Shown: positions 26,118 through 35,727, numbered from the stretch's first letter. The stretch is DNA of 64,000 nucleotides from Lujinxingia litoralis (GCF_003260125.1 NZ_QHKO01000006.1:181631-245630); one strand, 5' to 3'. Program-made: numbers and translations. Notes: generated from the letters alone by a model not told the origin.

Positions 26118-27056
26118 ATGTTGAGCACGTTGTCTCTCGGGTTTGTGCTGGCGCTGGCTTCGGCGAGCTGCTGGGCGGTGTTGGATATCTCCCGCAAGAA
26201 GTTGGGTGGGACGATGAGCGCGACCGGCGCGGTGGCCGGTCTGATGCTCCTGCAGGTGCTATACGCCAACCCGGTGTTGCTCGCCGGCAGCCTCACCACG
26301 GTGGAGGGGCCCCTGGGGGAGTCGCTGATGGCGGGATACCCCTCGGTGCCCCTGAAGTATGCTTTGCCAGCCTCGGGAGCGGTGCTGCTCAACATGGTGG
26401 CGAACTTTCTCTTTCTGCGCGCCGTGCAGATTTCGCCGCTGAGCCTGACGACGCCCTACCTGGCGTTTACGCCGGTGTTCACGGCGGTGACCGGCTTGAT
26501 CTTTCTGGGCCAGGCGCCCTCGGGGGCCGGCTGGGCGGGCATCGTGATCGTGTGCCTGGGGGCGTTCTTTATGAACCCGGGCAACAAAGAGGACGGGCCG
26601 CTGGCCCCCTTGAAGGCGCTGTGGACCGAGCGCGGCAGCTTTTTCATGCTGATTGTGGCCATGATCTGGAGCTTTACCCCGATCCTGGACAAGAGCGCCG
26701 CCGAGATGACCAGCCCCCTCTTCCATACGATGGTGCTGGCCGGAGGCGTGGGGACCATCTTTGCGCTGAGCCGCCGGGTGCGCGATGGCAGCTTCGGGCC
26801 GCTGATTGGCGAGTTTAAGTCCACGCCACGCTGGCTGGCCCTGGGCGGGTTGTTTGCGGTGGGTGCGATGGCCTTTCAGCTCTCGGCGTACGCGTTTATC
26901 GACGTGGCCTACGTGGAGACGGTCAAACGCGCGGTCGGAGTGAGCGCGGCGATCGCGGCCGGATACTTCTTCTTTGGCGAACGCAATATCCGACGCCGGC
27001 TGGTGGGGGCGGCGGTAATGTGCGTGGGGGTGGCGATGATTCTTCTGGCGGGCTAA
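26118..27056 (+). CDS. EamA/DMT-family transporter
   Basis: A 312-residue integral membrane protein with about ten hydrophobic segments in two similar halves. The first half contains a PYLAFTPVFTAVTGLIFLG segment and the second VKRAVGVSAAIAAGYFFFGERN. This is the duplicated EamA layout of drug/metabolite transporters. The substrate cannot be predicted. An AGGA at 26107-26110 precedes the ATG by 7 nt. Confidence 0.85.
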   Translation: MLSTLSLGFVLALASASCWAVLDISRKKLGGTMSATGAVAGLMLLQVLYANPVLLAGSLTTVEGPLGESLMAGYPSVPLKYALPASGAVLLNMVANFLFLRAVQISPLSLTTPYLAFTPVFTAVTGLIFLGQAPSGAGWAGIVIVCLGAFFMNPGNKEDGPLAPLKALWTERGSFFMLIVAMIWSFTPILDKSAAEMTSPLFHTMVLAGGVGTIFALSRRVRDGSFGPLIGEFKSTPRWLALGGLFAVGAMAFQLSAYAFIDVAYVETVKRAVGVSAAIAAGYFFFGERNIRRRLVGAAVMCVGVAMILLAG

Positions 27057-27172
27057 CCTGTTGACATCTTAATTCTTTCGTAAGTCACGCGTGTCGATGT
27101 GTGAAAGTTTATTGAAATGTAGGATAGGAGCTCGTTAAACTCATGCCATATCAGGATTCGATGGGAGAGGAG

Positions 27173-28141
27173 ATGCACCTGCCTCGTTTGCGTGGCCAGG
27201 GCCGAAGTGGCGTGAGGCTCGGGCTGTGGAGCGTGGCGTTGTGTGTGGTCTGCGCGTGCGGTGGCGACGACGTGGAGCAGACGTCCTGCGGCCCTGGTGA
27301 GCGCCTCAATCCGGTCAGTGGTCAGTGTGTGGAGGCGCTGCGCGACGGCGATGTCGACGCCGACGAGCTGCCTGATGGCGACTCTCCCGACGATGCCGAC
27401 GCCGGCGCTGAGGATGCCAGTGAGGCCGACGCTGAAGTCGAGGATGTCGATGCCGACGAGCTCCCGGAGCTGTGCGGGATGGACATGGATCTGAGCTCCG
27501 CGACGGTGTGCACCTTTTATGTGCATTCCCCCTCCATGCTCTACCGCCTCGACCCCTTTCGGCGCAGCCTGGAGCAGGTGCGCAGCGTGCCCGAGGGGCT
27601 CTTCGACATCGACACCCACCCCGACGGGCGCCTCTTCGGAGTCTCGCCAGAGACGCTCTACCGCTTTGAGCCGGCCACCGAGACCTGGACCGAACTCGCC
27701 ACGCTCTCGGGGTTGAGCAACCCCAACGGCCTCTGCATCGACAACTTCGGGCAGGGCTACCTGACCTCGCATGACGAACTCTACGAGGTCGATCTGGAGA
27801 GCGCTCAGGTGACACGGGTCGGCACCATGGGGAGCGGGTTCTCCTCCAGCGGGGATTGCGTGGTGAACAAGGGCAACACCCTCTTTGTGAGCAGCGCCCC
27901 GCGTGGCTTTTACAGCGACGATGAGCTTGTCCAACTCGACGCGCTCAGCGGAGAGGGGGCCCTGATCGGCCGCAGCGGGGTCGACGATATCTACGGGCTC
28001 ACCGCCGCCTGGGGAGAGCTCTTCGGGACCACGGGCGATGGCCGGCTGGTACGCCTCAACCCGGGCAACGGGCGCGCCGAGGTGTTGCATGACTTTGGCG
28101 ACGTGGTCTTTCACGGGGCGGCCAGCTCCCCGGAGCGTTGA
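27173..28141 (+). CDS. Lipoprotein with beta-propeller-like repeats
   Basis: About 322 residues. The ATG at 27173 follows GGGAGAGG and puts a signal peptide (LWSVALCVVCACGG) near the N-terminus with a lipobox-like VCAC. An upstream in-frame start at 27143 would lengthen it by ten residues. An Asp/Glu/Ala linker (residues about 45-95) precedes repeats such as LYRLDPFRRSLEQV, LYRFEPATETWTEL, LYEVDLESAQVTRV and LVRLNPGNGRAEVL. Spaced by about 40-50 residues, these suggest a beta-propeller. Function unknown. Confidence 0.72.
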   Translation: MHLPRLRGQGRSGVRLGLWSVALCVVCACGGDDVEQTSCGPGERLNPVSGQCVEALRDGDVDADELPDGDSPDDADAGAEDASEADAEVEDVDADELPELCGMDMDLSSATVCTFYVHSPSMLYRLDPFRRSLEQVRSVPEGLFDIDTHPDGRLFGVSPETLYRFEPATETWTELATLSGLSNPNGLCIDNFGQGYLTSHDELYEVDLESAQVTRVGTMGSGFSSSGDCVVNKGNTLFVSSAPRGFYSDDELVQLDALSGEGALIGRSGVDDIYGLTAAWGELFGTTGDGRLVRLNPGNGRAEVLHDFGDVVFHGAASSPER

Positions 28142-28170
28142 CGCTCACCGGGGCGCCCCAGATTCGACAC

Positions 28171-28206
28171 GCCGCGATGCTCCCGACGGAGCGTCGCGGC
28201 TTTTTT
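28171..28206 (+). terminator. Intrinsic terminator (plus strand)
   Basis: GCCGCGATGCTCC pairs with GGAGCGTCGCGGC (one mismatch) around a short loop, followed by six T. It ends the propeller lipoprotein transcript. Confidence 0.85.
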
Positions 28207-28226
28207 GTCGGCGTCAGGGCGCGCAT

Positions 28227-28264
28227 AAAAAAAGCCCGCAGCGCATGTGGTGGCGCTGCGGGCT
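28227..28264 (-). terminator. Intrinsic terminator (minus strand)
   Basis: On the minus strand AGCCCGCAGCGC (28253-28264) pairs with GCGCTGCGGGCT (28233-28244), with a seven-T run after it. It ends the transcript of the Ig-like-repeat lipoprotein to its right. Confidence 0.85.
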
Positions 28265-28318
28265 CAGCCTCCAGGCCACGCGTTTATCGCGGAGCCTCAA
28301 GAGGATTTAGAGCAAGGC

Positions 28319-30058
28319 TCAGAGCGCTGCCATGCGCACGCGCGTCTCGGCACGGGTGGTCTTGCCCACCGAGTTGGTGACCGCGATGGTCAACACGACC
28401 ACCTCGCCAGGCTCGCCGCCCAGGATTTCGGTGGCAGGAGAGTCAGCCGAGAGAAGTATGACATTTGGGCTGGTGGTGCTCCACTGGTAGCTCAGGTCGC
28501 CCCCTTCCGGATCGTGGGCCGACACCGAGACCATCGCCGTATCGGCGAGCTCCACCGGAGAGATGGCCGAGAGATTGTCGATCACCGGCGCGGCGTAATG
28601 GCGAGTCTGGACGACCAGCGCGCTCTGGGCGGTGGCGCCGGCGGAGTCGGTCACGGTGAGACGGATGGTGCCGGTGGCGCCTTCGACGTTGGGAGCACGC
28701 AGCGCCGGGCGATGCACCGGGCGGTTCTCCGTGATGATGGTAAAGTCGCCGCTGGCCTCCCAGCTGTACTCCAGCTCGGCTTCGACCGGGTGCGAGGCGA
28801 TGGCTTCCAAGAAGATCAGCTCCCCGGGGTCGGCCATCGGACGCGTGGTGATGAGGCTGGAGATCGAGGGGCCCTGGTTGTTCAAGGTGCCGACCACCAG
28901 CTCGCTCTGATCGGTGGCGCCGTGAATGTCGCTCACGATCAGGGTGATGCGTCCGGCCGAGCTGTAGGTGTCGGGAGCGGTGGCGGTCACCGAACGACCG
29001 ACCACGCTGTCGACCTCCCAGCCATGGGGGACGAGCCATTCGTAGAGGAGTTCATCGCCGTCGGCGTCGACCGCGTCGGCCGAGAGGTCGAACTCGGCGC
29101 CCGGGAGCAGCAGCTGCGGCAGCGCGGTCGCCGCGCGGATGCGCGGGGCCTGGTTGGCCGCGGTGCTCACCTGCACGGTGCTGGTGGTCTGGGCGCCGTA
29201 GGCGTCGGTGACGGTGACCACAAACGCCGCCGAGACGTCGGGGAGTTCGGGGGCGATGACGCTGACGGAGGCGGTGTCGGTGGCGGACAACTCCCAGGTT
29301 TCGGGACCACTCCAGGCGTAGCTCAGCGCGTCACCCTCGGGATCGAGCGCGTTCACGCTCAGCTCCACCGTGCCACCGCGGGCGACCACCGTCGGCTGCG
29401 CGAAGAGCTGCAGGACCTCGGGGGCCTCGTTGCCGCGGGTGCTCACCTGCAGGGTGGCCTCGGCGCTGCGCTCCTCATCGTCGGTGACGATCACGCGCAG
29501 GGTGCCGGTGGCCTCCAGCGTGTCGGGGGCGCTCAGCGTTGCGGCGTAGGGATTGTCGGCGTCGGCTTCTACGGCAAAGTCGCCATCGACCTCCCAGACC
29601 ACGCTGAGTTCGCCGCCCTCGGGGTTTCGGGCCTCCAAGAGCACCCGGGTCTGGGCGCCGGGGGCCAGCTCGCTGACCTGGGCGCTTACGCTGAGGATCT
29701 CGGGGCCGGCCTGGCGAGGCATCAGCACGAGGTCCACGGCGTTATCCTGCCCGCCGATCACGGTGATCAGAGCCTCGTCGGAGTGGTAGCCTTCCAGAGT
29801 CGCGCTCACCAGCACCGCGCCCGCGCTCACGTCATCAAAGCGAAAGGTGCCATCGGCGTCGGTGGTGACCGAGCGGGCGCCCGCTTCAATCAGCACGCCG
29901 GCCGCGCTCTCCGCGTCGACCAGGGTCACTCGCCCGACGATGCCCCCCTCCTGAAGGTCGGGATCGGCGACGTCGGTATCGGAACCGCAGGCCATAAGGC
30001 TCAGTGAGAGCGCGCCTGCCAGAAGAGAGCTGGCACGCAAGTGCGCGTGATGAAACAT
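28319..30058 (-). CDS. Lipoprotein with carboxypeptidase-regulatory-like domain and PKD/Ig-like repeats
   Basis: About 579 residues from the ATG at 30056-30058, which follows GGAGGAAATC. The signal peptide ends in lipobox LMAC. Residues about 35-110 (GGIVGRVTLVDAESAAGVLIEAGARS...DGTFRFDDVSAG) form a carboxypeptidase regulatory-like domain. Then come about five Ig-like or PKD-type repeats with DPEGDALSYAWSG, DADGDELLYEWLV and DPEGGDLSYQWST motifs and the VTVTDAYGA type of ending. Such proteins are cell-surface adhesive or structural. No catalytic domain. Confidence 0.85.
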   Translation of the reverse strand: MFHHAHLRASSLLAGALSLSLMACGSDTDVADPDLQEGGIVGRVTLVDAESAAGVLIEAGARSVTTDADGTFRFDDVSAGAVLVSATLEGYHSDEALITVIGGQDNAVDLVLMPRQAGPEILSVSAQVSELAPGAQTRVLLEARNPEGGELSVVWEVDGDFAVEADADNPYAATLSAPDTLEATGTLRVIVTDDEERSAEATLQVSTRGNEAPEVLQLFAQPTVVARGGTVELSVNALDPEGDALSYAWSGPETWELSATDTASVSVIAPELPDVSAAFVVTVTDAYGAQTTSTVQVSTAANQAPRIRAATALPQLLLPGAEFDLSADAVDADGDELLYEWLVPHGWEVDSVVGRSVTATAPDTYSSAGRITLIVSDIHGATDQSELVVGTLNNQGPSISSLITTRPMADPGELIFLEAIASHPVEAELEYSWEASGDFTIITENRPVHRPALRAPNVEGATGTIRLTVTDSAGATAQSALVVQTRHYAAPVIDNLSAISPVELADTAMVSVSAHDPEGGDLSYQWSTTSPNVILLSADSPATEILGGEPGEVVVLTIAVTNSVGKTTRAETRVRMAAL

Positions 30059-30185
30059 GATTTCCTCCAACGGGGTCCTGAGAATATTCGGGGAGAGAGA
30101 ACTCCCCCATGGTGACCTCATCACCTTGGAGAAAGGCGCACGCCTTGTCAATTTGGCTGTAATTCTAAAGATTTATTGGAATAAC

Positions 30186-30246
30186 GCCCTCCCTCCGACG
30201 CCCGGGAGATGCCCCCCGGAGGCGTCCCGGACCTTCGCGGGAGGGC
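30186..30246 (-). other. Inverted repeat after the MsrB gene
   Basis: GCCCTCCC (30186-30193) and GGGAGGGC (30239-30246) enclose further GC-rich pairing, just beyond the msrB stop. A possible terminator, without a U-tract. Confidence 0.35.
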
Positions 30247-30279
30247 AGCTTAAAGAGGGACAGGCTTCCGCCGCCCTGC

Positions 30280-31098
30280 TCAGTCGGCCGCGCTGGCTGA
30301 GCTCGTCGCCGCCTCACCCTCGGCGGGCGCTTCGGACGCCGGCGCCTCCACCGGCTCGGTGGTCTCAACGGACTCGGGGGCCCGGGAGTCGCCCGCTTTG
30401 GGAGAGGTGCTCTGCAGCTTCGGGGTGTCGGCGGGCGTAAAGCTCATCGCATCGGAGTTCACGCAGTAGCGCAGCCCGGTGGGCTGCGGCCCGTCGGTGA
30501 AGATATGACCCAGGTGCCCGCCGCAGCGCGCACAATGCACCTCGACCCGGCGCATGCCGTGGCTGGTGTCCATCATCGTGCCCACCGCATCTTCGGAGAT
30601 CGGTGCCCAGAAGCTCGGCCAGCCGGTGCGGGAGTCGTACTTGGTCTCGCTGCTAAAAAGCTCCTGACCACACCCCGCACACACAAAGGTGCCCGCCTCT
30701 TTCACATGCAGGAGCTCGCCGCTACCGGCGCGCTCGGTGCCCTGCTGGCGCAGGATCCGGAAGGCTTCGGGGCTCAGGCGGTGGCGCCACTCCTCTTCGC
30801 TGAGCACGACCTCGGGCTCGGCCTCCGCCAGCGGGATGTCCTGGAGGGTGGGGCGCTCAAAGCCCGGCTCGTCGTGGAGGTGGGCGTCCTGCTGGGCCTG
30901 AGCGATCACGTAGGCCTGCCGCACCCCCGTGCTCTGGCCGCTGTTGGCCGAGCAGCTCGCGCCGCTGAGCAGCCCCAGGGCCACAAGCCCCAGAAGCCCG
31001 AGGGTCATCGGAGTACGCACACCAGAGATGGGATGGGATGGAGAGCTCAAAGCAGCCTCGCGCAAAGTCAGCACAACATCTCGCACTGGCTTTAACAT
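30280..31098 (-). CDS. msrB: Secreted or lipid-anchored peptide-methionine (R)-S-oxide reductase
   Basis: About 272 residues. An MsrB domain occupies about residues 95-210: EEEWRHRLSPEAFRILRQQGTERAGSGEL, Zn cysteines CAGCG and CARCGGHLGH, and catalytic region GLRYCVNSDAMSF with the resolving/catalytic Cys. The enzyme reduces methionine-R-sulfoxide in proteins. A hydrophobic segment GLLGLVALGLLSGASCS ending in a lipobox-like SGASC precedes it, so an envelope location is likely. The true start is uncertain: ATG at 31096-31098, or a shorter form from 31008. A ~60-residue Ala/Glu/Pro-rich tail follows the domain. Confidence 0.82.
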   Translation of the reverse strand: MLKPVRDVVLTLREAALSSPSHPISGVRTPMTLGLLGLVALGLLSGASCSANSGQSTGVRQAYVIAQAQQDAHLHDEPGFERPTLQDIPLAEAEPEVVLSEEEWRHRLSPEAFRILRQQGTERAGSGELLHVKEAGTFVCAGCGQELFSSETKYDSRTGWPSFWAPISEDAVGTMMDTSHGMRRVEVHCARCGGHLGHIFTDGPQPTGLRYCVNSDAMSFTPADTPKLQSTSPKAGDSRAPESVETTEPVEAPASEAPAEGEAATSSASAAD

Positions 31099-31141
31099 GC
31101 GCTTCTGCCGCCTTATTGCCAAGCGCCCATCCGGCGCCCGC

Positions 31142-32539
31142 TCAGCGGGTGACCAGATAGACGTCTTGAATGGCGTCGAGGTAGGTGCCGGCCAGGGCCT
31201 CAATGAAGCCCGAGGCGCCTTCGTCGCCCAGATCGATGGTGAACTCCTGCTCGGCGGCGATGCCCTGGACGACGTTTTTGCGGAAGAACACCTCGGTGGC
31301 CTCCGGGTTGAGCTCCCAGGAGAAGGTCACGGCGGGGTCCAGCGGCTCCGGGACCAGGGTGCGCCGCATCCAGGGAATTTCCACCGGGAGGGTGCGCCCG
31401 GTCGTAAAGAAGCTGGAGAGGTCCAGGGTCACCTCCGGCTCGCTGTGGGGCAGGAGGGTGGGGCCATCCAGCGCGGCGGCCAGGGCGTTGAAGAGGGCGT
31501 CGATGCGTTGGATGCTCTCCACAGAGGGCTCTTGCCACTCCAGGGTGGTCGACACTTCGGCGGTCAGCCCCAGGCGCAGGGCGTCGCGGCTGCGGGAGAG
31601 CGCGTCTTTGAGCGCGGTGCGCGCGGCCTGCAGGCGATCGGGCTGAGCCACGCGGCGGAAGAGGCGCGCGTCGAGGTAGGCGACGCTGTAATCCACCGGC
31701 AGAAATCCCGCCACGTAGCGGGCGTCGTCCAGGTGGACTTCCTGACGCCAGGCCCCCAGAGCGTCTTCCAGCGTCCAGCTATGCTCGTAGGCCCCCAGGG
31801 CGTAAAACGTGGCGCGCACCACCTGGATGAACGCCTGCATCGTGGCCAGCTCCGCGCGCCCCAGCGTCAGGCTCAGCGAGGGATCGTGGAAGAGCTCCCC
31901 GGGCACATAGAGGCGCACGAAGTTCGGATCGTCGATGGCCACCTGCAGTTGTTGATCGAGTCCGTTGAGGGCGTTGGCCACGCTGACCAGGTGGCGTGCC
32001 AGGGTATCACCCGGCTCATTGAGCCCTTCCACAAAGACCTGGGCGGATTCAAGCTCGCGGCGCGTCCAGGGGAGATCGTCGGCGAGCAGGCTGCGGATGC
32101 CCATAAACTGGCCGTCGTCGGCCCAGCGCGCGCCGCGGCTGGCCCAGTACAAAAAGCCCTCTTCGCCGTAGATCACCTCGGCGGCATCCAGCCCGCTTTG
32201 AGCCCCGAGCGACTCGATGAGCAGGCGTTTCACCTCGGGCATCCCGGGGATCAGGAGCATGTCGCAGAGCGCGCGCCCGGCGGCCGACTCCCCTTCGGCG
32301 GGGTTATGGAGCAGGCGCTCCTGATAGATCGCGCGGGCCAGATCCAGGTCGTGGTTCATCAGCGCTTCTTCGGCGTCGCTCAGGCTGCGAAGCTCGCTCG
32401 GCTCCCCCGAATCGTCGTCGGGCCCGGACATGGGGTCCGATTCGAGCGCCGCGCCACAGCTTGCAGAACCGAGCGCCAACGCCGTCGCCAGCGCCGCTTT
32501 TCCCACCCAGGCTTTCCAACCCATCGTCTGTTTTTTCAT
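31142..32539 (-). CDS. Hypothetical lipoprotein, helical
   Basis: A 465-residue protein with a signal peptide (MKKQTMGWKAWVGKAALATALALG) and lipobox GSASC. An acidic linker precedes a largely helical region with a TPR-like opening (EEALMNHDLDLARAIYQERLLHNP). No catalytic motif recognised. It lies upstream of the msrB gene on the same strand with a 43-nt gap to the msrB start, so they may be co-transcribed. Confidence 0.75.
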   Translation of the reverse strand: MKKQTMGWKAWVGKAALATALALGSASCGAALESDPMSGPDDDSGEPSELRSLSDAEEALMNHDLDLARAIYQERLLHNPAEGESAAGRALCDMLLIPGMPEVKRLLIESLGAQSGLDAAEVIYGEEGFLYWASRGARWADDGQFMGIRSLLADDLPWTRRELESAQVFVEGLNEPGDTLARHLVSVANALNGLDQQLQVAIDDPNFVRLYVPGELFHDPSLSLTLGRAELATMQAFIQVVRATFYALGAYEHSWTLEDALGAWRQEVHLDDARYVAGFLPVDYSVAYLDARLFRRVAQPDRLQAARTALKDALSRSRDALRLGLTAEVSTTLEWQEPSVESIQRIDALFNALAAALDGPTLLPHSEPEVTLDLSSFFTTGRTLPVEIPWMRRTLVPEPLDPAVTFSWELNPEATEVFFRKNVVQGIAAEQEFTIDLGDEGASGFIEALAGTYLDAIQDVYLVTR

Positions 32540-32970
32540 CGGGACTCGTCTCCACGCGAACTTCAGCGTAGTGCACCGGGCGGCGGCTCACAAGATCTTG
32601 TGGGCAATGCCGGCGTGTGGCGCACAACGAACGCACTCCGCCCGGGAGTACTGCAAGTTCCTTGCCGCCTTCTGGTGGCCGGGGCCACTTAATCGACATG
32701 GCCCCGTCTTTCAAGGCTCGCGTGCCCCGGGCCCGCGGCCTTTTGCGTGCCGGGCACTCCGGGCCGCTGGTCAAGCGCTGCTCCACCCCCGGGGTAACAC
32801 GGTGCGAGGCGCTGGCGCCTGCCAGCTTCTCTGCCCCGCGCGCTCCGCGAGGCCTCGATTTCGGATCCCGGGCGTCGACGCTAGAGTCTCACCGCCTTCT
32901 TCCTCTATACTGGTCGGGTGCCCCCCGAAGTTCGGGGGCACCTTCCTTTGTTGAGAGCGCGCGTAAGACC
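32540..32970. other. Long intergenic region with a strong hairpin
   Basis: The 431 nt separate divergent genes. The open frame reading into the gene at 32971 from 32617 has no coding character upstream. A TATACT hexamer at 32906-32911 could be a -10 element. A hairpin of GGTGCCCCC with GGGGGCACC (32918-32944), extended by GAA/TTC with one bulge, is followed by CTTCCTTTG. It may be an attenuator or a small-RNA terminator. Otherwise I see nothing. Confidence 0.4.
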
Positions 32971-34164
32971 ATGCCTACCTCGTCTCAAAGCCCCGGCCGC
33001 TTTCGGCCCCCGACAGCGCGCCCCGGCGCGCTTCTGGTGCTGCTCTGCGCCTGGGCGCTGGCGGGCTGCCCGGGCTTCGAAGACGAACTCAGCGGCCATT
33101 ACCGCCAGAGCATCATCGGGGAACTCGACGATCAGGCCCTGGCCGTCGACCTCTTTCGCTTTGGCGATGAGGTCCGCGCGGTGGTGCGTTTTTATACCCT
33201 GGCCTCGGCCTCGTCCCGCGAAGACGCCTACGCTCCCGACAACCAGACCCGCTGCGCCTGGACCTCCCCGGCGCCCTTCGATGTGAAAGCCGGCACCTTT
33301 GAGCTTCGTCTGCAGGCCACCGCGCGCCACCCCGGCGTCGACCTCTCGGGCAGCTTCGACGCCGCCGGCAACCTCCAGCTCCTGGTCGCCCCGGATGACG
33401 TCACCTCGCCAACCCCGCTTGTGATGGAGCCTACCGGCGGCACTCCCAACGCCGCCTGCCAGACCATCGACGACCTGGTGCTGCGCGCTCGCTTTGGCAA
33501 CGCCTCCCCCCAGGGGCTGGACCCGCAGACCTACACCCTGCGAAACCCCGTCTTCAGCCTGCTCTGGGTGGGCGTGGAGGCCGTCGATAATAACGGGGCT
33601 CTGGTCTACGTGGCCATCAATCGCACCGAACCCTCGGTGCGCCTGGAGCCGGGCCGCCACTTCACCCCCGCCGACAACGCGCTGGAGGGCGACCTGCGCC
33701 TGAGCGTGCCCTCACCGCCGGAGCGCATCCTGGCGCGCAGCGGCACCACCCGCTACGGCCTGGCCCACCTGGTGGTGATCGACGACGCGCAGAACGAGGG
33801 GCGATTTGGCTGGGACATCAGCGCCGAGCCCATCGTCGCCACGAGCCTGGAGCGGGGCCGGGTGGACGATGCCCCCGAAGGTGTGGAAACCAACGGTTGG
33901 GGGCGCGCCATCTTCTTTGTGGAGGGCTCTCTCAATCAGCTCGACGCCGGGTTGCGCGCGCGCATCGAAGGTCTGGAGGAGGCCAGCCCCAACCAGCACT
34001 TTTACATCGCGCAGGTCTTCTTCTATAACGAAGACGTCGTCGCCCTACGATTGCCACCGCGGCCCCGACCGGGCCTGGTGCCCAACGCCGTCGACCTCCA
34101 GCTGACCACCGACCACCTTGAGGCTCGCGAGGTGCTCTTGCCTCGCCTCTTCCATTACAACTGA
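32971..34164 (+). CDS. Hypothetical lipoprotein
   Basis: About 397 residues. The ATG at 32971 gives a signal peptide with lipobox LAGC. The rest is beta-rich, starting with FEDELSGHYRQSIIGEL, and has two Cys (RCAW, ACQTIDDLVL) likely in a disulfide. No family recognised. The next gene starts 6 nt after its stop, so the two form an operon and may work together at the outer membrane. Confidence 0.75.
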   Translation: MPTSSQSPGRFRPPTARPGALLVLLCAWALAGCPGFEDELSGHYRQSIIGELDDQALAVDLFRFGDEVRAVVRFYTLASASSREDAYAPDNQTRCAWTSPAPFDVKAGTFELRLQATARHPGVDLSGSFDAAGNLQLLVAPDDVTSPTPLVMEPTGGTPNAACQTIDDLVLRARFGNASPQGLDPQTYTLRNPVFSLLWVGVEAVDNNGALVYVAINRTEPSVRLEPGRHFTPADNALEGDLRLSVPSPPERILARSGTTRYGLAHLVVIDDAQNEGRFGWDISAEPIVATSLERGRVDDAPEGVETNGWGRAIFFVEGSLNQLDAGLRARIEGLEEASPNQHFYIAQVFFYNEDVVALRLPPRPRPGLVPNAVDLQLTTDHLEAREVLLPRLFHYN

Positions 34165-34170
34165 GTCGCG

Positions 34171-35727
34171 ATGCCCTCGGCGCCCACGGCCAACATAACC
34201 CGGGCGCGGCGAGTGCCCGCGGTGGCCCCGGTCCTGGCCGCGTGGGTGGTTTGCTGTGCGTTGATGATGGTGGGGAGTACCCCGGCCCAGGGCCAGGAGA
34301 TTCCCGCCAGCACCGAGCCGCGCTTGCGTCTGGCGCTGGCCCCCCAGGCTCGCGCCTTTGCGCTGGAACACGACCTCAGCGCGGAGCAGGCCGCCGAGCT
34401 TCACCAGAGCCTGGCCCGCGGCGCCTGGCGCTACTTCGCCCCCGGAGATGAGTTTGCGCTGATCGCGCCCGACCACCTCACCGAGGCCATCACCTCCGAG
34501 GCCCTCTACGAGGGCACGCTGGCCCTGGCGCGGCAGTGGCACGAGATGGGCGAAGAGTCCTTTAAGCGCCTGGAGCCCGCCGACGCCATCAAACATCTGG
34601 AGCGCGCGCTGCAGAACTATCGCGCGATTCATCACGATGTGATCCAGCCCGAAGAGGTCGCCCAGACGCTGCGCTTTCTGGCGCTGAGCTACCTGGAGGA
34701 CGGCACCAACGTGGTGCGCCCCCTGGAGCTGATGCAGGAGATGATCCTGCTCGATCCGCAGCGCCGCATCCTCCCGGGCTACTATCCCGACTTCATCGTT
34801 CAGTATTACCAGAGCGCCCGCAATACCCTCTGGCGAGAGCTGGAGCAGCGCGGCCCCTCGCTGGAACAGGCCCGCCGTGAGGCCGGCATCGTCGGCGCCG
34901 ACCTGCTCCTCTACACCTTTGCGTTCCCCGCGCTCCCGGCATCTGCTCAGGGCGGGGCGCCGGTCGACGCGCCGGCGGCGGGCATCACCGTGGTGGCCTA
35001 CCTCTACGACGCGCGCGAAGACGCGTTTTTGCCGCCGGAGTCGATCTCGCTGCGCAGCCTGCAGCCCGAGCTGCTGCAGAGCGCCGCCAACCGCCTGGCC
35101 AGCCGTCTGGCTGCCTGCGTGCTGGAGCCCCTGCAGGTCGCCGAGCCCGCCCCCGCCGATCTGGTGGCCTCCCGGGGGCAGGGCCGTTTGAGCCTGGAGC
35201 TGGGCCTGGCCTACGCCTCTTTTTTGAAGGTGGACGCCCCCCTGCAAACCCCCTTTGGCAATGTGGGCATGGGCCTGGGCGCCGACTACGCGCTGACCCG
35301 CGAGTTCGGGCTGGTGGCGGGCCTGCAGATCTTAAACTCGATGCGCGACTACGACGGGCTCTTGCGCGAGGATTTCACCACCTTTCGGGCCTGGGCGGGA
35401 GGACGCCTGGCCTGGGAGATCGGCCCCCTGGAGCTGGGGATCGCTGCCAGCTTTGAGCTCGCCAACCTCTCGCCGATGCGCGTCTTCACCGATAAGAGCT
35501 GCATCCCGGCCCCCGACCTCCTCTGCCCCGGCGATCTGGGTACCCGCACCTTTGAGAATAAGGGGGCGTCGGTGGGGGCGCGCCTCAATCCCCGAATTTC
35601 CTGGCGGCTGAACAGCTCGCTCTGGCTGACGCTGAACAGCTCGCTCAGCTATTACATCGGCTCCCCCGATGAGCGCCCGATCAACCTGCCGGTGAGCACC
35701 GATCTGGGCATCCGCTATCGCTTTTGA
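34171..35727 (+). CDS. Secreted protein with helical N-terminal part and probable outer-membrane barrel
   Basis: A 518-residue protein with a signal peptide (APVLAAWVVCCALMMVGSTPAQG). Residues about 50-270 are helical and TPR-like (DAIKHLERALQNYRAIHHDVIQPEEVAQTLRFLALSYLEDG). From about residue 330 the sequence alternates in beta-strand fashion (LSLELGLAYASFL, FGLVAGLQIL, LELGIAASFEL, SLWLTLNSSLSYYIG). It ends in LGIRYRF, with the terminal Phe typical of outer-membrane barrels. Probable partner of the upstream lipoprotein. Function unknown. Confidence 0.75.
   Translation: MPSAPTANITRARRVPAVAPVLAAWVVCCALMMVGSTPAQGQEIPASTEPRLRLALAPQARAFALEHDLSAEQAAELHQSLARGAWRYFAPGDEFALIAPDHLTEAITSEALYEGTLALARQWHEMGEESFKRLEPADAIKHLERALQNYRAIHHDVIQPEEVAQTLRFLALSYLEDGTNVVRPLELMQEMILLDPQRRILPGYYPDFIVQYYQSARNTLWRELEQRGPSLEQARREAGIVGADLLLYTFAFPALPASAQGGAPVDAPAAGITVVAYLYDAREDAFLPPESISLRSLQPELLQSAANRLASRLAACVLEPLQVAEPAPADLVASRGQGRLSLELGLAYASFLKVDAPLQTPFGNVGMGLGADYALTREFGLVAGLQILNSMRDYDGLLREDFTTFRAWAGGRLAWEIGPLELGIAASFELANLSPMRVFTDKSCIPAPDLLCPGDLGTRTFENKGASVGARLNPRISWRLNSSLWLTLNSSLSYYIGSPDERPINLPVSTDLGIRYRF

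Noticed and set aside
32617..32970. An earlier start for the lipoprotein at 32971
   Set aside because: The upstream frame lacks coding character and would remove the signal peptide from the N-terminus.
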